DNA of 64,000 bases, from assembly GCA_029817715.1 (NCBI GenBank), contig JARUPY010000097.1, forward strand, positions 124,001 through 188,000. Reading direction: 5' to 3'. A program made the position numbers and the translations under genes. The notes below the pieces were generated by a model. The model had not been told where the DNA came from and ran no database searches. It saw nothing but the letters and a program-made list of their open reading frames with translations. Positions 31,401 through 44,289 of the stretch are shown in pieces (within the stretch, counting starts at the first letter, position 1; each line of letters begins with the position of its first letter). Origin of the DNA: Melastoma dodecandrum (lineage: Eukaryota; Streptophyta; Magnoliopsida; Myrtales; Melastomataceae).

Positions 31401-34400
31401 CAGGATTTGTCCAATGAAAGCACAACTAACAAAACTCTACCAGTGACATAACGATGTTGCACCAAATCATTTTTTGTATAAATGATGAAACAAAAGCTGC
31501 AATGGTTAAATTTGATGTGCTTAGATGAAAACAGAAATGCTAATGATTGTGATATGCTTTATGGGTTTTCTGTAGTGAATTTTTTACTCTTCTGAAGTAA
31601 TTTTATGAAGTGAATAACTCCTCTTCGTGTTGCAGGATCGAAATTATGTTACCTTAAAGAGTCGTGTGTTACATCCTGAATTTCGTGGCCGCATGGTAGG
31701 TTGTTTTCAATTGGCATGAGATTAAGAGCTTCTCTGTCTTAAGTAATATTTATCTCGTCTTTTTATGTGTGTCATTGTCATGCTGTTTTTTTCCCCCCTT
31801 TATGGTTTTTGGGTCATGACTCATGAGTTGTAGTACTGGTTATTTTGAGAGTCTTAAGATGTTCATACTATAAATTTTGATTGTAAAATGAGAATATTTA
31901 ATTAGAAACTTATGTTCAATTGCGATGTGAGCTGCTGCAACTTCAACCCCTGATGTTTCTTCCCTGGATGAAATTTCTCATGATATTATGATCTCGTTTG
32001 TTACTCTTGATTCATGGAACTTTTGAGGTGAAACACGAGAATAAGTGCCAATTTGGAAGTTGCAGGAAATTTTACTATTATGCTATTACTATATGGAAGT
32101 TGTAGTAATTAGCATAGGAGTGTGCAATTAACACTTGATTGTAATTTGTTTGCAAAGCACTTATGAATGCTTGACCACGTCATCATTGACATTATCATCC
32201 TTGATGATGCTTAGGTGTCTGCATTCCTGGCTCACCATTTTTCCGAAGTCACTGACTATTGCTTCACAGCTGATATGGAAACTGAGGTGATAGTTTTACC
32301 ATGAACTGTCAATATATCTTGGCACTTGAGTCTGTGGGTACTTATTGGGTTAATTTGTGCAGCTTGATAATGTTTCTGCGGGATTGACCGAGTGGAAAGG
32401 TCTGCTGAAAGATTACTGGACTCGTTTTAGCTCATATTGTGAACGTGCAGCTTCTGTCCATATTCATCAGGTATGGCCCCATTTTATAAAGAATTTTAAA
32501 GATGCAATTCACCGGGGGTTTCTCACTGTCAGCACATTTTACCATTTTGATAATAAATGTTGTAGGTGGAGAAGATGCTGGAGAAAACATTTGGTGATTT
32601 CCTGTTTGCTTCTCTTCCTGATAATACGAGAACCTGTCCTAGGTTAGTGCTTTAGCTTTTTTGGTAAATTGTTGCTTTTACCACTATTTGGTTCCTCACT
32701 TTTTGGCTCAGACTTTTTGTTAATTGTAAGTCAGTAAGTATTTTTTAAGATATTGGGTAAATGCCTGTCACAGCCTGGTCACACACAACTAGAACAGACC
32801 CTTGGGATGGCTTGACTTCTGTATACTTCGGACTGAGTTTTCATTTTGTTCGGACAGTTTATAATTGATGTTACTTTGATGTCTGTTTTATCTTAAATTG
32901 CTTTATCTGCATTAGATTTGGTGTATTAGAGTCTTGATGTTTTTAATATCGCCTTACTTTTTTGTCATTCGTGTCTGTGTTTTCCAGTAAGATCACCTAA
33001 GATATAATGCTGAAATAAAAAGATTTGCCCTTGCAGTTGTATGGAAGGCACTCTAATTTTCAAAGTAAGTAGATTTGGTGCAGGCTACTTCATAGGTTGT
33101 GATAAACACCCCAGATGCAAGTAAGTTCCCCCTCTCCATCTAGATTGCACCTTATGGCTGAGTTTCCATGTGATCTTGCTTTCTAATATGGGACGGTCAT
33201 AGACCGTTTTCCTTTTGGTTTGATCTTATTACGCCATTTTAATTGATCAATTGTTCTTTTTTACTACCTGCTGGTTAATAATCTCCAGGAAGAGTACTAA
33301 GTTACCTTTCCAAAGTAAAACCCTTCCAAGTTTTGACACTCTGGAATAAGACTTTCTTTTAAGAAAATACTTGTTGTCATTCCGTAAGGGAGGATACCAT
33401 CTACTCTGGGTATATTTAGTTCAGCTGCCAAGTTTACATTTGATGTTATTCACTTTGCAAGTTTTGAAAGAAAAGCTTTTACAGAGTTTACTGCATTTTG
33501 CAGAGTTTACTGCATTCCCTATGCCTTATTCCTGTTTATGTTGGTGAAAATGCAGGTATATTGCAAAGACTTTATATGGAGAAGAGGAAGATGATCCAAC
33601 CCCTCAGTCTAACACGGCGATAGAAGAGCCCAAATTGTTGGGCGTCCATCCAGTTTCTGATGAAAAGGTTGTTCCAGAAAGAATCAATTATTCCCATGGG
33701 GATGGTGTTGCTGGACTTGTCATCTTTCCTCATTTCTGTCCGCCAGGTTTTTCTCAAGAACGGTCCGTACGGAGCTTACGTGCAACTTGGCGAAGACAGA
33801 AAAGGATATGTTCCCAAAAGAGCATCAGTTTCTCAGGTAATCTACGTCCTTGTTTGTATTGACGATTTGTTTCCTTTTACTTTGGTCTGCCGGAACAACC
33901 AAGAAATTGCAGAACTGATGATGTCTTGTTAACTTTTTTTCCAGACAAAGGATGTGCATCTCATTACTCTCGAAGATGCGCTTGACTTGTTGAGGTATCC
34001 GATTACTCTGGTATGTCCTTTGCCCATGAATCTCTCTCTCTCTCTCTCTATTCATCATTAACTCAGGTCATACTAAATTGATGGTATATATAACCAGGGA
34101 AATCATCCAAAGGATGGCCAGCCAGTTGTGCTAAAGCTCGCAAAGGTTGGTTTCACGATCCGCCATCGGCGTACCATTGCTTCGGTCCCAAAGGTGCATT
34201 CTAACTTCAACCAAGCTCTTACAATACTTAACATTTCCGAGATTATTGATTTGGCCATAAGATCCGATTGATTACTGTAGAATGTGAAGCCCAATGACAT
34301 CACACTGGAGAAAGCACTGGATCTGCTGTCCGGGGACGATGTGAGACGGTGTGGCCGGCCTAAGAATAAGCCTAAGGTTGAAGAAGAAGCTCTGGAGATG

Positions 34401-34406
34401 ATGTGA
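25406..34406 (+). CDS. DNA topoisomerase I, type IA (organelle-targeted)
   Basis: Twenty-two coding exons read from splice signals keep frame for 1124 residues: 25406-25456, 26051-26740, 26818-27221, 27437-28091, 28642-28728, 29010-29056, 29267-29376, 29512-29612, 29797-29889, 30156-30248, 30591-30674, 31041-31109, 31636-31695, 32215-32286, 32363-32470, 32566-32642, 33037-33120, 33556-33667, 33747-33836, 33945-34010, 34098-34193, 34281-34406. It relaxes negatively supercoiled DNA by cutting one strand. An Arg/Ser-rich N-terminus resembles an organelle transit peptide, followed by a Lys-rich linker to about 310. TOPRIM starts near 313 (SVLVVESVTKARVI; SDPDREGEAIAWH near 390). The active-site Tyr is in ITYIRTD (about 622). 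A C4 zinc finger uses Cys 932, 935, 955 and 961. The C-terminal GPYGAYVQLG repeat region follows. Exon 1 and the end of exon 10 are the least certain. Confidence 0.93.
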
Positions 34407-35310
34407 CCGCCATCCGGCATCCAAACCACAAAACCTGTATGTATACCTCAGCCATCCATTCACACACAAGAGATGATGTGACTCTGGGCCACTGGCATCA
34501 ATGTCTGTTGGCTGACATTTTTAGCCGCACGCCTTCCCATTAGATGCGCCCAGAGCGAAGGAGTTGCAATTTTGATTACAAGAATCTTACTATAGGGCGT
34601 CCTTTGATTATATCATTTGTTAAACACTGATTTTCGGGTACACTTCTTATGTTGATCGCGTCTCGAGCTGAGTATTCGACCTTATTGCCGATTGTCAAGT
34701 CTCATTCTTTGAAAGGGTGTTGTTGGGTCTTGGCTGATTTTCATGAACACAAAGTGCATCGAGATGGCTAGCAGGCTGAAGGTGTTGGAGGAAATGGCAA
34801 TTAGGGACATTGTTACTTTGACGGTGTAGCGTAGAATCGTATGTGTCATATATTGAAATGAGTTCGCCTTATGCATCTAATGATCTGGAAAGACGTTTTT
34901 GGGTGATGAGGACCCCACAATATCGTAAACAAAAATGTTATTTTTTTATAATTTTTGTTTGCGTGCTTCATTCCTCCTATATGAAGCTCCTGAGCTTTGA
35001 AGAAATTCCTCATCCATCCTGGGCATTTCGACAGCGGACAAGGTTGAATCCTATGACAACGATTATACAGGTTCGGGAGATAAAAGATATGCATCTGCCT
35101 CTGTCGACATGTATGATTTTACGACTTCTATTGGTCTGGCAACATGGCCCTCCTGTTCGTCCTTGGTGTTCTTTCAACTAACTGTGGCCGAACTACCTTC
35201 GGATGCTCCTATTGAGGTGTTGCTCAGGGAACTCTGCAAGAGAATGTTACGAGAACGTATAAAATGACCAGAAAAAGTGTGCCTCGGGACTTCCCAGCAA
35301 GATTAAGTCA
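34407..35310. other. Convergent 3' flanks of topoisomerase and kinase genes
   Basis: No supported gene. Short open frames here overlap each other on both strands and lack recognisable domains; 3' untranslated regions of the two convergent genes are expected. Confidence 0.5.
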
Positions 35311-38275
35311 TTAACTTACCAGCGGCATAGAGACTTGGCTGTTGACAGGTGAAGCGCTTGAGCTACGAGTGAGTAATGCGAAGTGCATCTGCATGCTCTC
35401 TTCAGCCAATGTTCTTAATTTGTCGAGTTCCGGTAGGATCACCTTCCCAAGATCTGGTCTATCCTTCCGTCTTAGCTCTGAACACTTCAGTGCCATCTTG
35501 GCGAAACGGGTGGTCTCTTCCATTGGCCAATCGCGTACCTGCTGATCGAGAAGGTCGGCGAAATTGCCCTTCTCGATTGCGCGTTCGACATGATGTGTCA
35601 ACCCCATTGGTGATCGGGCGGTTATCATCTGTAGAAAGATTATTCCTAAAGAGTATATGTCGGACTTGACGCCCAACATGCCAGTTTGTTGGTATTCGGG
35701 ATCTATGTAACAGAAGGTCCCCGCGGTTGAGGTCATCCGGTACTGTGTCACATTCTCAGCAATGGAAGGTGGAACTAATCTGGCCAAGCCAACATCACCA
35801 ATTTTGCTGACGAAGTTCCGATCAAGCAGGATATTGGCTGGCTTGAGGTCGCGATGAACGAGGGGCTCAGGCTTTGTTTGGTGAAGGAACATCAAGCATG
35901 TCCCGATTTCGGCCGCAATCTTGAACCTGAGCTGCCATGAGAGATTTGGAGTGTTTCCTTGTCGCAGAAGACAGTCTTCTAAGCTACCATTGGCCATGTA
36001 CTCGTATACCAGACAGCCGTACTCTGGACAAGCTCCCAAGAGGAGAACCATGTTAGGATGCCTTATGCAGCTGAGCACCTCGACCTGCGAGATCGCAAGA
36101 AAATCTTCATCTTTAACCGCAACGTTGACGAAATCAGAACAGCTCACTTAAGAAATAAAAACTCACCTCTTGTAGAAACTGTGATCTCCCTTGCGCTGCA
36201 TCGGGACGCAAGACCTTGATTGCAACTTCTGTATGATCCAAGTATCCCTTGTAAACCGGGCCGTAACCCCCTTCTCCAATCTTAAGAGACTCGGAGAAGT
36301 TATTAGTGGCAACCTCAATCTCCTCGATTGAGTACTTCCTATACCTGACATCCGCATTCACCAGGGCATCGAGCATCCTCTTCTTCTCCTCTGCTTCCTT
36401 AAGTGCCTTCATTTCCGCATTGATTCTCTTCTGTGCTTCTAACTCTGCTATCCTTTGTGCAGCTTCTGCGTGCTCAATCGCCGCTCTGGACTTTGCCCTC
36501 TCTTTCTCTGCGATCGCCAATGCCGTTTCCTCACCCAGTCTTGCCTCCTCCAATCTCCTCTGGTCCTCCATTTTCCACCTCTGCAGCTCTTTTGCCTGAA
36601 AGGAATGGTAAAATGGTCGACGAGTTGGACATGATCTTTTTCACAAACTCATCGGTCAGTAAGGGCACCATCCAGCTTTACCTTTTGTTTGGCAGTAAGA
36701 GCTTCCTTGCAGGCTGAACTGTACATTTCCATAGTTTGCTTGAGCTCCATTCGCAACCTTCTCATCTCAGTTTCCAGATCATCTTGGGCCTTCGATGGAA
36801 ATATGAGAAATTTGAGCATCGATGGGGTACAATATGATTGTCATACTAACGAGGAGATGTTACTGTATGCTTACCAGCACATTCGGGGACGAAGACGTGA
36901 AGGATTTGTTGCTATCTTGTGATGCGTATGAGAATTCGTTATGAGAAATGGTGTCCACTGATCTTCGACCAAGGAAATTGTTGTCGAAGCTGTAAATACC
37001 ATCTATATCTGAGCTGCTAGATAATCGCCCATCCATGTTGTCATATAATGACGGCAGCACCCGATCAACGCTCGGTCTGCCGGAGCTGACAAATGATATG
37101 TCAGAGTCTGGCAAGCCACATTCGCCATAAGGTTTTCCGTTTGCTCCCTTTCCTCTCGAGAATGGGGACCTGCATATGACATTGAATAATAAAATGTAGA
37201 AGGGGAGGGCCCGGGAAATGTTATCTGCCTGCCAAGAAATGACGAGTTCGGTCATCCTAATCACCTGATGAAGTCAGTCTCGCTATCAAACCTGCAGTGC
37301 GATTCAGCAGTAGTCTTCACAACTGCTGCACAACGACACACACAAACTAAGCATGATTCATGACAACTCGAAAGTAAATCTTCTAGCGCTTAAGCAGCAT
37401 ACCTCTTATATTCTCGGTTGGTGATAGGGGAGGTCCTGTTGCGGTCGTTGGTCGTGATGTCACGTGATTGAGAGATTGGCCGGCCAGAGGGGACACGGTT
37501 GGGGCCGGACGTGAAGCCAAGCGTGTGGCAGCTACTTTGCCTTTCGATATCACGTAAACGGAGCAAAAATCAGGTGCCCCTTTTGTTAATGTGCCCGGGA
37601 TGTCGGTCGCTTTGAACCTTGAATCTCGAAACAATTGCCAAATACACACACGAAACAAAGTCACTTGTACCACGAATAAGAACTCTGCGGAGAAAGTTAC
37701 TTGTAGTTTAGTACCACAAAGTCACCTTAAGAAGCTTGATTTTGTTCCTGCGCCGACCACCAAATTCTCGATGATGTTATGGTTAACATACTCGATCAGG
37801 GGTCTTGCGACGTCATTGTCTTCTAGCATCACGTCTTTGCATTGTATCTGCAGGCACGGCATTTGCATGGCTCATCAATCAATCCCAAATCCTCCAAGGA
37901 ATCGAATCAACACGGGGAACGAAGAACTCACGTCCTTGCGCGAGCAGAAGCATCGGAACGGACGGAAAATGTCCTTGACAGGCAACTCGAGTTCCTTCCC
38001 TACAGAAATCTCCCCGTCGCCAGTCATCAACACCTCGAAGTCGTCGTCATTCTCCCACAACCAAAGTTTCCAGAGAACTTACTCTGCATGGGAGTGAGAG
38101 AGGTGGTCCTGAGCTTGACGTGGATTAGGTAAACCGTCTGGCCACGCAAGAGGAGGTTGTCGATGGCCCATTTGAGAGCGTACTGGCTATTCTTGTCCTT
38201 GTCAATGGCAACGGCGACAATGACTCCTGCACCCCCGGCTCCCCGCTTCTCGGTGTTGTCTCTGGCCAGCCACAT
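35311..38275 (-). CDS. Receptor-like cytoplasmic kinase with N-terminal USP domain (no U-box), N-terminal frame broken
   Basis: Nine coding exons on the minus strand: 38275-38083 (to the donor-like site), 38051-37932, 37847-37726, 37617-37403, 37325-37265, 37169-36875, 36789-36682, 36595-36167, 36084-35311. The USP domain (IVAVAIDKDKNSQYALKWA; NLVVGAGTKSSFLR; GAPDFCSVYVISKGK) is followed by a Ser-rich linker and a long coiled coil (LETEMRRLRMELKQTMEMY; AELEAQKRINAEMKALKEA). The kinase has IGEGGYGPVYK, the Lys in VAIKVL, HRDLKPANILL, DVGLA replacing DFG as in this family, and YIDPEYQQTG. It ends without the U-box found in PUB relatives. It is probably a signalling Ser/Thr kinase. Between exons 1 and 2 the only GT..AG gap is 31 bp and does not keep frame. 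Exons 2-9 join cleanly. Confidence 0.85.
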
Positions 38276-38841
38276 CCTCAGGAACCTCCCCCGGGAGCCG
38301 CGAATGAATCCGAAGGAAAGGGCGGCTCCGCCGGTGGGGTGGCTTCAGGGGTACGGGCTAATTCCGTTCCGTCTCTTTCGTTTTGGTCACCTTTCCAAAT
38401 GCAATGGATATTATTTTTGATAGGGAGCACCTGGGAGGGATTGGGTGCTCTGTTCTGTTGATGGTCTCTATTCTTCTCTGGTTTTTCTTTGCTCTTTCTT
38501 TCCCTTAAGATTCCCCATTATTAGTAATGTCTTAAAATTAGTAAATGAGTAAAAAAAAGGGAATTGACTCATTATCCCCCTTTACCTTGTCATCATTATT
38601 ATTATTATTTAAAATTGTTATGACAGTTTGTGCGGTCAAAGTTTGTTTGGTATCGACCCGAATAGTCGCCACAGAGAGATGGGGGGAGAAAACAATAAAG
38701 AATGGGCTTAATCTAAAACTACTACGGCATCATCAAAACGGGAGGGAATTGAATTCGGGTTTTTTAGTGGGAAGCGTGGGTGGGGGTGGGGGGGGGGTGG
38801 GGGGGAGTTGACAAAATATGGCCAAACCAACCAACCCACGA
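38276..38841. promoter_or_regulatory. Kinase gene upstream region with G-rich tract
   Basis: Contains the 5' flank of the minus-strand kinase gene. A run of G blocks at about 38772-38808 (several G3-G10 runs separated by single T) could form a G-quadruplex on the plus strand. The MULE insertion at 38851 now bounds this promoter. Confidence 0.45.
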
Positions 38842-38850
38842 CTTCATTGG

Positions 38851-39947
38851 GGAAGCGGCTAACGTTACGTGCACGTAACGTTACGTATTTTACTAAATTT
38901 CATCAATCGGTTAGTAAAATTTACTAACTTTTTTAGTAAATTCTACTAAACAGTGACCATTTTTTTAGTAAAATTGTTAGTAATCGGATACTAACGGGGT
39001 TAGTAAATTTCATTAGTAATTTACTAACCCCGTTAGTACCGGATTACTAACGTTACTAACCCCGTTAGTACCCGATTACTAACGTTACTAACCTCGTTAG
39101 TATCCGATTACTAACATTTTTATTAAAAAATCTGTCTTGATTCGTAAAATCGGTAGTAATCGGATACGAACGGGGTTAGTAACGTTAGTAATCGGATACT
39201 AACGGGGTTCGTAACGTTAGTAATCGGATACTAACGGGGTTAGTAAATTACTAATGAGATTTACTAACCCCGTTAGTATCCGATTACTAACGTTACGAAC
39301 CCCGTTAGTATCCGATTACTAACGTTACGAACCCCGTCAGTATCCGATTACTAACAATTTTAAAAATGTTAGTAATCGGATACTGATGGGATTCGTAACG
39401 TTAGTAATCGGATACTAACGGGGTTCGTAACGTTAGTAATCGGATACTAACGGGGTTAGTAACGTTAGTAATCGGATACTAACGGGGTTAGTAAATTACT
39501 AATGAGATTTACTAACCCCGTTAGTATCCGATTACTAACAATTTGCCTAAAAAATCACTGTTCAAGTTTAGTAAAAATTACTAATTATATTTGTAAAAGT
39601 TCGAAACTTTTAGTAAAGATTTAGTAAAATTGTTCGTAAATCTCCGCTAGGTTTAGTAACGCGTTACTAAATAGTTTAGTAATTTACTAAAATTAACAGT
39701 GAACTCCGAACCTAATTACTAACCTTTGGCTGGTGTGAAATTACGTAAATGCCCCCGTTCGTTTTTACTAAATGATTTACGAACCTAGTTAGTAACCCAT
39801 TGTTTTCCCTTTGCTTTCACGCTCGTCGTTGGCGACCCTCCCCTCCTCCCCTCCGACCCTCCCCTCCTCCTCTCCCCTCCGTCCATCCCCTCCGAGCGCA
39901 TTCTCTGCGCGTGCGGTCCGAGAAGTTTCCCTCCGACCACATTCCTC
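38851..39947 (+). repeat. MULE left terminal inverted repeat (about 1.1 kb)
   Basis: Matches 44290-45404 in inverted orientation from the tip to the cctccgaccacattcctc block. The terminal part holds the 18-bp palindrome cgttacgtgcacgtaacg. The middle holds many 32-bp units (gttagtaatcggatactaac plus ggggttcgtaac) in both orientations. The inner part is pyrimidine-rich and could be the accessory gene promoter or 5' untranslated region. Confidence 0.93.
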
Positions 39948-40348
39948 CCCACCCCTCTTTGCATCGTCCTCCCCGCCCCCTTTGCGTGGTCCTTCCTCCG
40001 ATCGTCCGTTTGCACCGGACCCTGCGACCGTAAATGGCGTCAGGAGAGATTGCATTGTCTTCGTCCTCTTTTACGTGCTGTCCGGCAGAAGTGATGGCGT
40101 CAGGTGAGATTGCATTGTCTTCGTCCTCTTCGTATTGACGTGTATCCCGAAACCCTAATCATCACCGTCGACCTGTCTCTTTCCGTTTGCGATTGGAGAA
40201 TGATTGTTACGAATTTAGTTTCTGTAAATGGTTTCCGATTGTGGTTTGATTCTGTTAAAGTGTTGGTATCTTAGGTTGAATGATTTGTGGTCTGTTGAAA
40301 TCAACATTATCATTTTCTGTTACGGCAGAGGTTGAAGGAGATGCCGAA

Positions 40349-41114
40349 ATGGCCGTTGGAAATACAAACACTCCTGAGAGTTCGAAAAAGAAAAAGGCTA
40401 CAAGAGTACGTGTTGGTCAGGTAAGTTAGTGGTCCCTGTCCCTGTTTTGTTTATTTTTCCTGTCATTAGTTGAATGGTGTTACTCTGCATTCTGTGGTTC
40501 TTCTATTACAGGATTACCTGTATACTCGATGTAGTCCAAAGAAGTTAATGTCGGTCCTGGACACATTCGATGAGGATAGGAGGTTAGCGTTAAAAGACTT
40601 AGGTTTTGATGGTCTTCTTCGTCTGGCAAGTAGGCAGGTGAATCACAGCGCAGTGAAGTTGTGTTTGAAGCTGTTTGATCCACAGAAGAAGGTTCTGCTC
40701 ATCGATGGTGTCAAACAACCCCTGCTTTCTACTGATGTACATGAGCTAATTGGCATACCATCTACAAAGGTTGGTGTCCCATTTAGCGGTCACATGGAAA
40801 CCGTACGAGAAGAGCTAAAGGGACACCTAAGAAGAGGTAAAATTTCTCTGAAATCTGTTGAGAGTAGTATGCTATCAAGAACTGGTCCGGACGAGTTGTG
40901 GAGAGCAGAGGTAGTCATTTTCATCATAGGTTGCTATTTGTGCCCAACAACGAACTTCGATACAAAACTCATCCGATGTTCATGTCATTGCCCGAAGCAC
41001 CGAAAGGAGCTGAGACTGTGGTATGTTAATGACGTCTATAGTTATGCTACCGAGTTTTCCCGTAAAGAACTCACTTCATTGCGCTGCAACTGTTTAGAAT
41101 GTAGGTGTTGCTGA
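40349..41114 (+). CDS. MULE accessory protein, uncharacterised
   Basis: Exons 40349-40420 and 40512-41114 join in frame to about 224 residues. A Lys-rich start (SSKKKKATRVRVGQ) is followed by YTRCSPKKLMSVLDTF, ALKDLGFDGLLRLA, LCLKLFDP and DVHELIGIP. This is the RCSP..L / GF.GLL / D...L.GIP pattern seen in uncharacterised plant transposon-associated proteins, often beside MULE transposases or Ulp1-like genes. Function unknown. Downstream, a second frame (DRLKLVISLIKWSGNDI, about 41105-41268) continues in a plausible way after an alternative splice site, so the C-terminus given here may be truncated by a one-base shift near 40970. The orientation opposes the transposase. Confidence 0.6.
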
Positions 41115-41501
41115 TAGGCTTAAGCTGGTGATATCCCTTATAAAGTGGTCTGGAAATGACATTCGAAAGGTTATATATCAAAGGGTGAAAGACAATACCA
41201 CAATGAAGAAGAAACGGCAGGATGATAGTAGCTCCACAACAGCAGGCATGGAAGCTCGCAAACAATGACTCAGACAGCTGTACCTTATGCTTTTTGATTT
41301 GGGTCCGATGTACAAAGCTGTTACGTCGTATATACATTTAGATGACGTTGTAATGTAGTTTATATGTGGGGATGACTTCTAACCAGGGGCATGCAATTTT
41401 GAAACAGCAGGGGATGTAATTACTGTATAAACAAGGGATGTCATGCCAGATTGATGTAATACTTTCATCACTGATTGAATGACAAAGGGTGAAGTTAAAG
41501 A

Positions 41502-43718
41502 TTACATATTCCACTGACCAAACATAGAGTTATCATTACAAAACTCATCCGATGTACCTTCACTACGCGGATTGACATCACAAAGGGTGTTGACACCATA
41601 TTGTTTAGGAGATTGAGGATTGCCGAAATCCCTGCGCATTTTGGATGACATAAATACATATTCTTTGCCATCATCATCCGTCTTGTTACCTTCATCATCA
41701 CCGCAACTGAGCTCCAACTCCGCCGTCCAACTTTCAATTTGTTTCTGCAATTTACGAAATGAGTTCTCCGATTTCCCGGCCAAGAAGCACATACGTCTGC
41801 AAGATGTCATTAATATACCCTGGCGCAAATCATCAACGTTCACACCGTTAGCCTGGTGTGAAAATAGAGCATCACTTGTTTTTTTTGCGTTCATAGTCCA
41901 CCTTTGCTTGACAAGATGACTAGGTATGGACAAGAATCCTTCTATTTTGGCTACGTGGAATAGGTGGGAACATGGATAACCAAATGTCTCAAAATGTAAA
42001 CAACTGCAGCTCAGTTGGATAGAAGACTTCGCAGATGTACATTGCACGCACCTATGCTCACCATCATAACACGACAGAGTGTATACCATGGCAATATTTC
42101 CGTCTAGTACATCTTCAACATAAAATTTTGATTCCTTCTCTATCTCAGCCTGAACTTTACGAAAAGACTTCATAGTATATATGCGACGCGCATCCTCCTC
42201 AAGTCGGCGCAGCATGGTAATAAGCCTTAAAGATTTTTGAGATGACTTGAAGTCCTCCTCATATTCCTTGTGACGAATATCTTCAAATGCACGCTCAAAA
42301 TTGTGCACGAAATCATAAAGCTTATGATTTACATTCACATATTCCTTCATATATGCATGCATCCTTTCGCACCGTTGAGTGCTTCTAAGCTCTGCCCAAA
42401 AATGTCCAACCAGATACGTTTGCCACCACATATGCCTGCAATCGTAAATCTGTTGTAGCCATCTGGTACTTATCGTACCTGTATTTGTCATTAAAGAAGT
42501 CCACTCTTCTTCAAATTCTTCGGATGGTCTACCATTATACATAAAAGAGGAAATACGTCGTCGCATTTGTGCATCCTGTACACGGTGTGTTATGTTCCTG
42601 CTGAAATGCCAAAGGCATAACCTGTGCCTAGCATTTGGCCAAACTTCTCTCACAGATGCAATCATCGCCTTGTCGGCGTCAGTTACAACACTTATCGGGT
42701 GTTTTCCTCCCATGACCAATGTATGTGTGCGCAATAGCCAAGTATAATCGGCAATGGTTTCAGAAGCCATCAAGGCAGCCCCAAAGACGGTTGTCTGATG
42801 ATGATGATTCACACCCACGATGATGACCATTTGCATTCCATATTTGTTCGTCTTAAAAGTAGAGTCGAAAGTTATGACATCACCAAAACAATGGTAATCA
42901 GCTATTGAAGTATTGTCCGCCCAATATATTCGACTCACTTCATTCTTCTCGACAAATGTGTAAAAGGCCATACCCGTATCACTATTCCTCCTACACAGAA
43001 GATATGCTAGCACAGAATCACAATCACCATTACTCCCAACTGAGTCTTCCTTAAGCTTCCTGTTATTGAGGTCCTTCATTAAGAAACCAACACGCGGATG
43101 TCCACCAGATACGTGTACAAGTAGACGCATAATATCACACTGTCTAAACCCAACTTCAAGCATTCGGGTTATAAATGTCATATCTTCGTCTGAAATGTTG
43201 TGCCTTTCTCGCATGAAATAAGACAGCCCATTACTCACCATTTCATGATTGTGCTTCAACTGAAGAGCTACAAACTTCCATTCTCCAGTCTCTTCAACTC
43301 TAGCTTTGAAGAAACAATTGCAAGATGTCCTCATAGATGCCCTCACCCGACTATTGGCCGTTAACATAGCTGAATCAGAACATACCCCTTCCCTTGAGCA
43401 AACCCACTTTCTCATGACGCATTCTCCGTTTCACAGTTTTTGACGATCCCTTTTCCTAATTGAAAATCCATGCACCGTTGAATACATTTTAATGAACTCT
43501 TCAACTTCTTCGGCAGTATGAAATGACATAATCATCAACTGATCTTCATTCATACCCCTAAGTATATTGAGGAAGTCATTCGTATCCTGCTCACCTACAC
43601 ACACATACGGCATTTAGTAGTCCCAAAGCCTTGGCTACAAAATATAAAGCAAATATATGCATTAAGGTAGAAAGCATTTACCGAATGTTGCGTGCTCTTG
43701 GTTGAAGACAAATTCCAT
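41502..43718 (-). pseudogene. FAR1-type MULE transposase, intact apart from one in-frame TGA
   Basis: Exon 1 is 43718-43682 and exon 2 is 43594-41502, joined in frame to about 709 residues. Features in order: a FAR1-like DNA-binding domain (SFHTAEEVEEFIKMYSTVHG; WVCSREG; CNCFFKARV; HNHEM), the MULE catalytic domain with Asp in DVITFDSTF and VVTDADKA, RLCLWHFSRNI, and the SWIM zinc finger CSCLHFETFGYPCSH. Such transposases cut and paste elements with long inverted repeats; FAR1/FHY3 transcription factors descend from this family. The only lesion is a TGA at 43431-43433 between DRQKL and NGECV. The frame is otherwise open for over 690 codons. Read-through, sequencing error or recent inactivation are all possible. 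Confidence 0.88.
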
Positions 43719-44289
43719 ATCTTCAAGAATGGAATGCGGCTCCACACCCTTGCATCCTAGGTTGAATGTATCACCAACTCATTCTAAGATACATCCAAGC
43801 ACACATCCCGGTCGTCATTTAGAGGCTGCAAAAAAATACATCGTAATGACAACTTGCTACGAGGCAATGCTGATGCAGATCAATCGTTCAGCAACATTCA
43901 TTGTCAAAACTTGCAGATCACCTACTGATCACCTGCAGCTCACCTGTGAAGTTCGCAACTAACTTCACTAACACATTGGGAAGGGCAGGCAGCACACTTC
44001 ACTACGGCATTAACTTCCCATCGAAATCAAACCTAACGGAGATTTACTTAAACCCAACAACCGGAAGAATAACGTGCACAGAGGCAGATCTTCCTCTCAG
44101 CAACAACCGTCGCCGTATTCGGATCCAGGAGTTGCTCGAACCTTAAATGGAAAATCCGACAGATCACAAAAGAATCACAGCTGCTGCGTCGTCCTTAACC
44201 ACAACAGCTGGTGCATCCGCCTTCGAGATAACCGCATCTCCTACTACGTTACTCCTGTGTCATCCGAATCAAGCAACTGCAGCACCGGC

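Noticed and set aside
39785..40107. Pro/Ser- and Gly/Arg-rich open frames in the inner part of the MULE inverted repeat
   Set aside because: Low-complexity pyrimidine tract of the inverted repeat read in both directions; the same pattern appears at 44100-44480.
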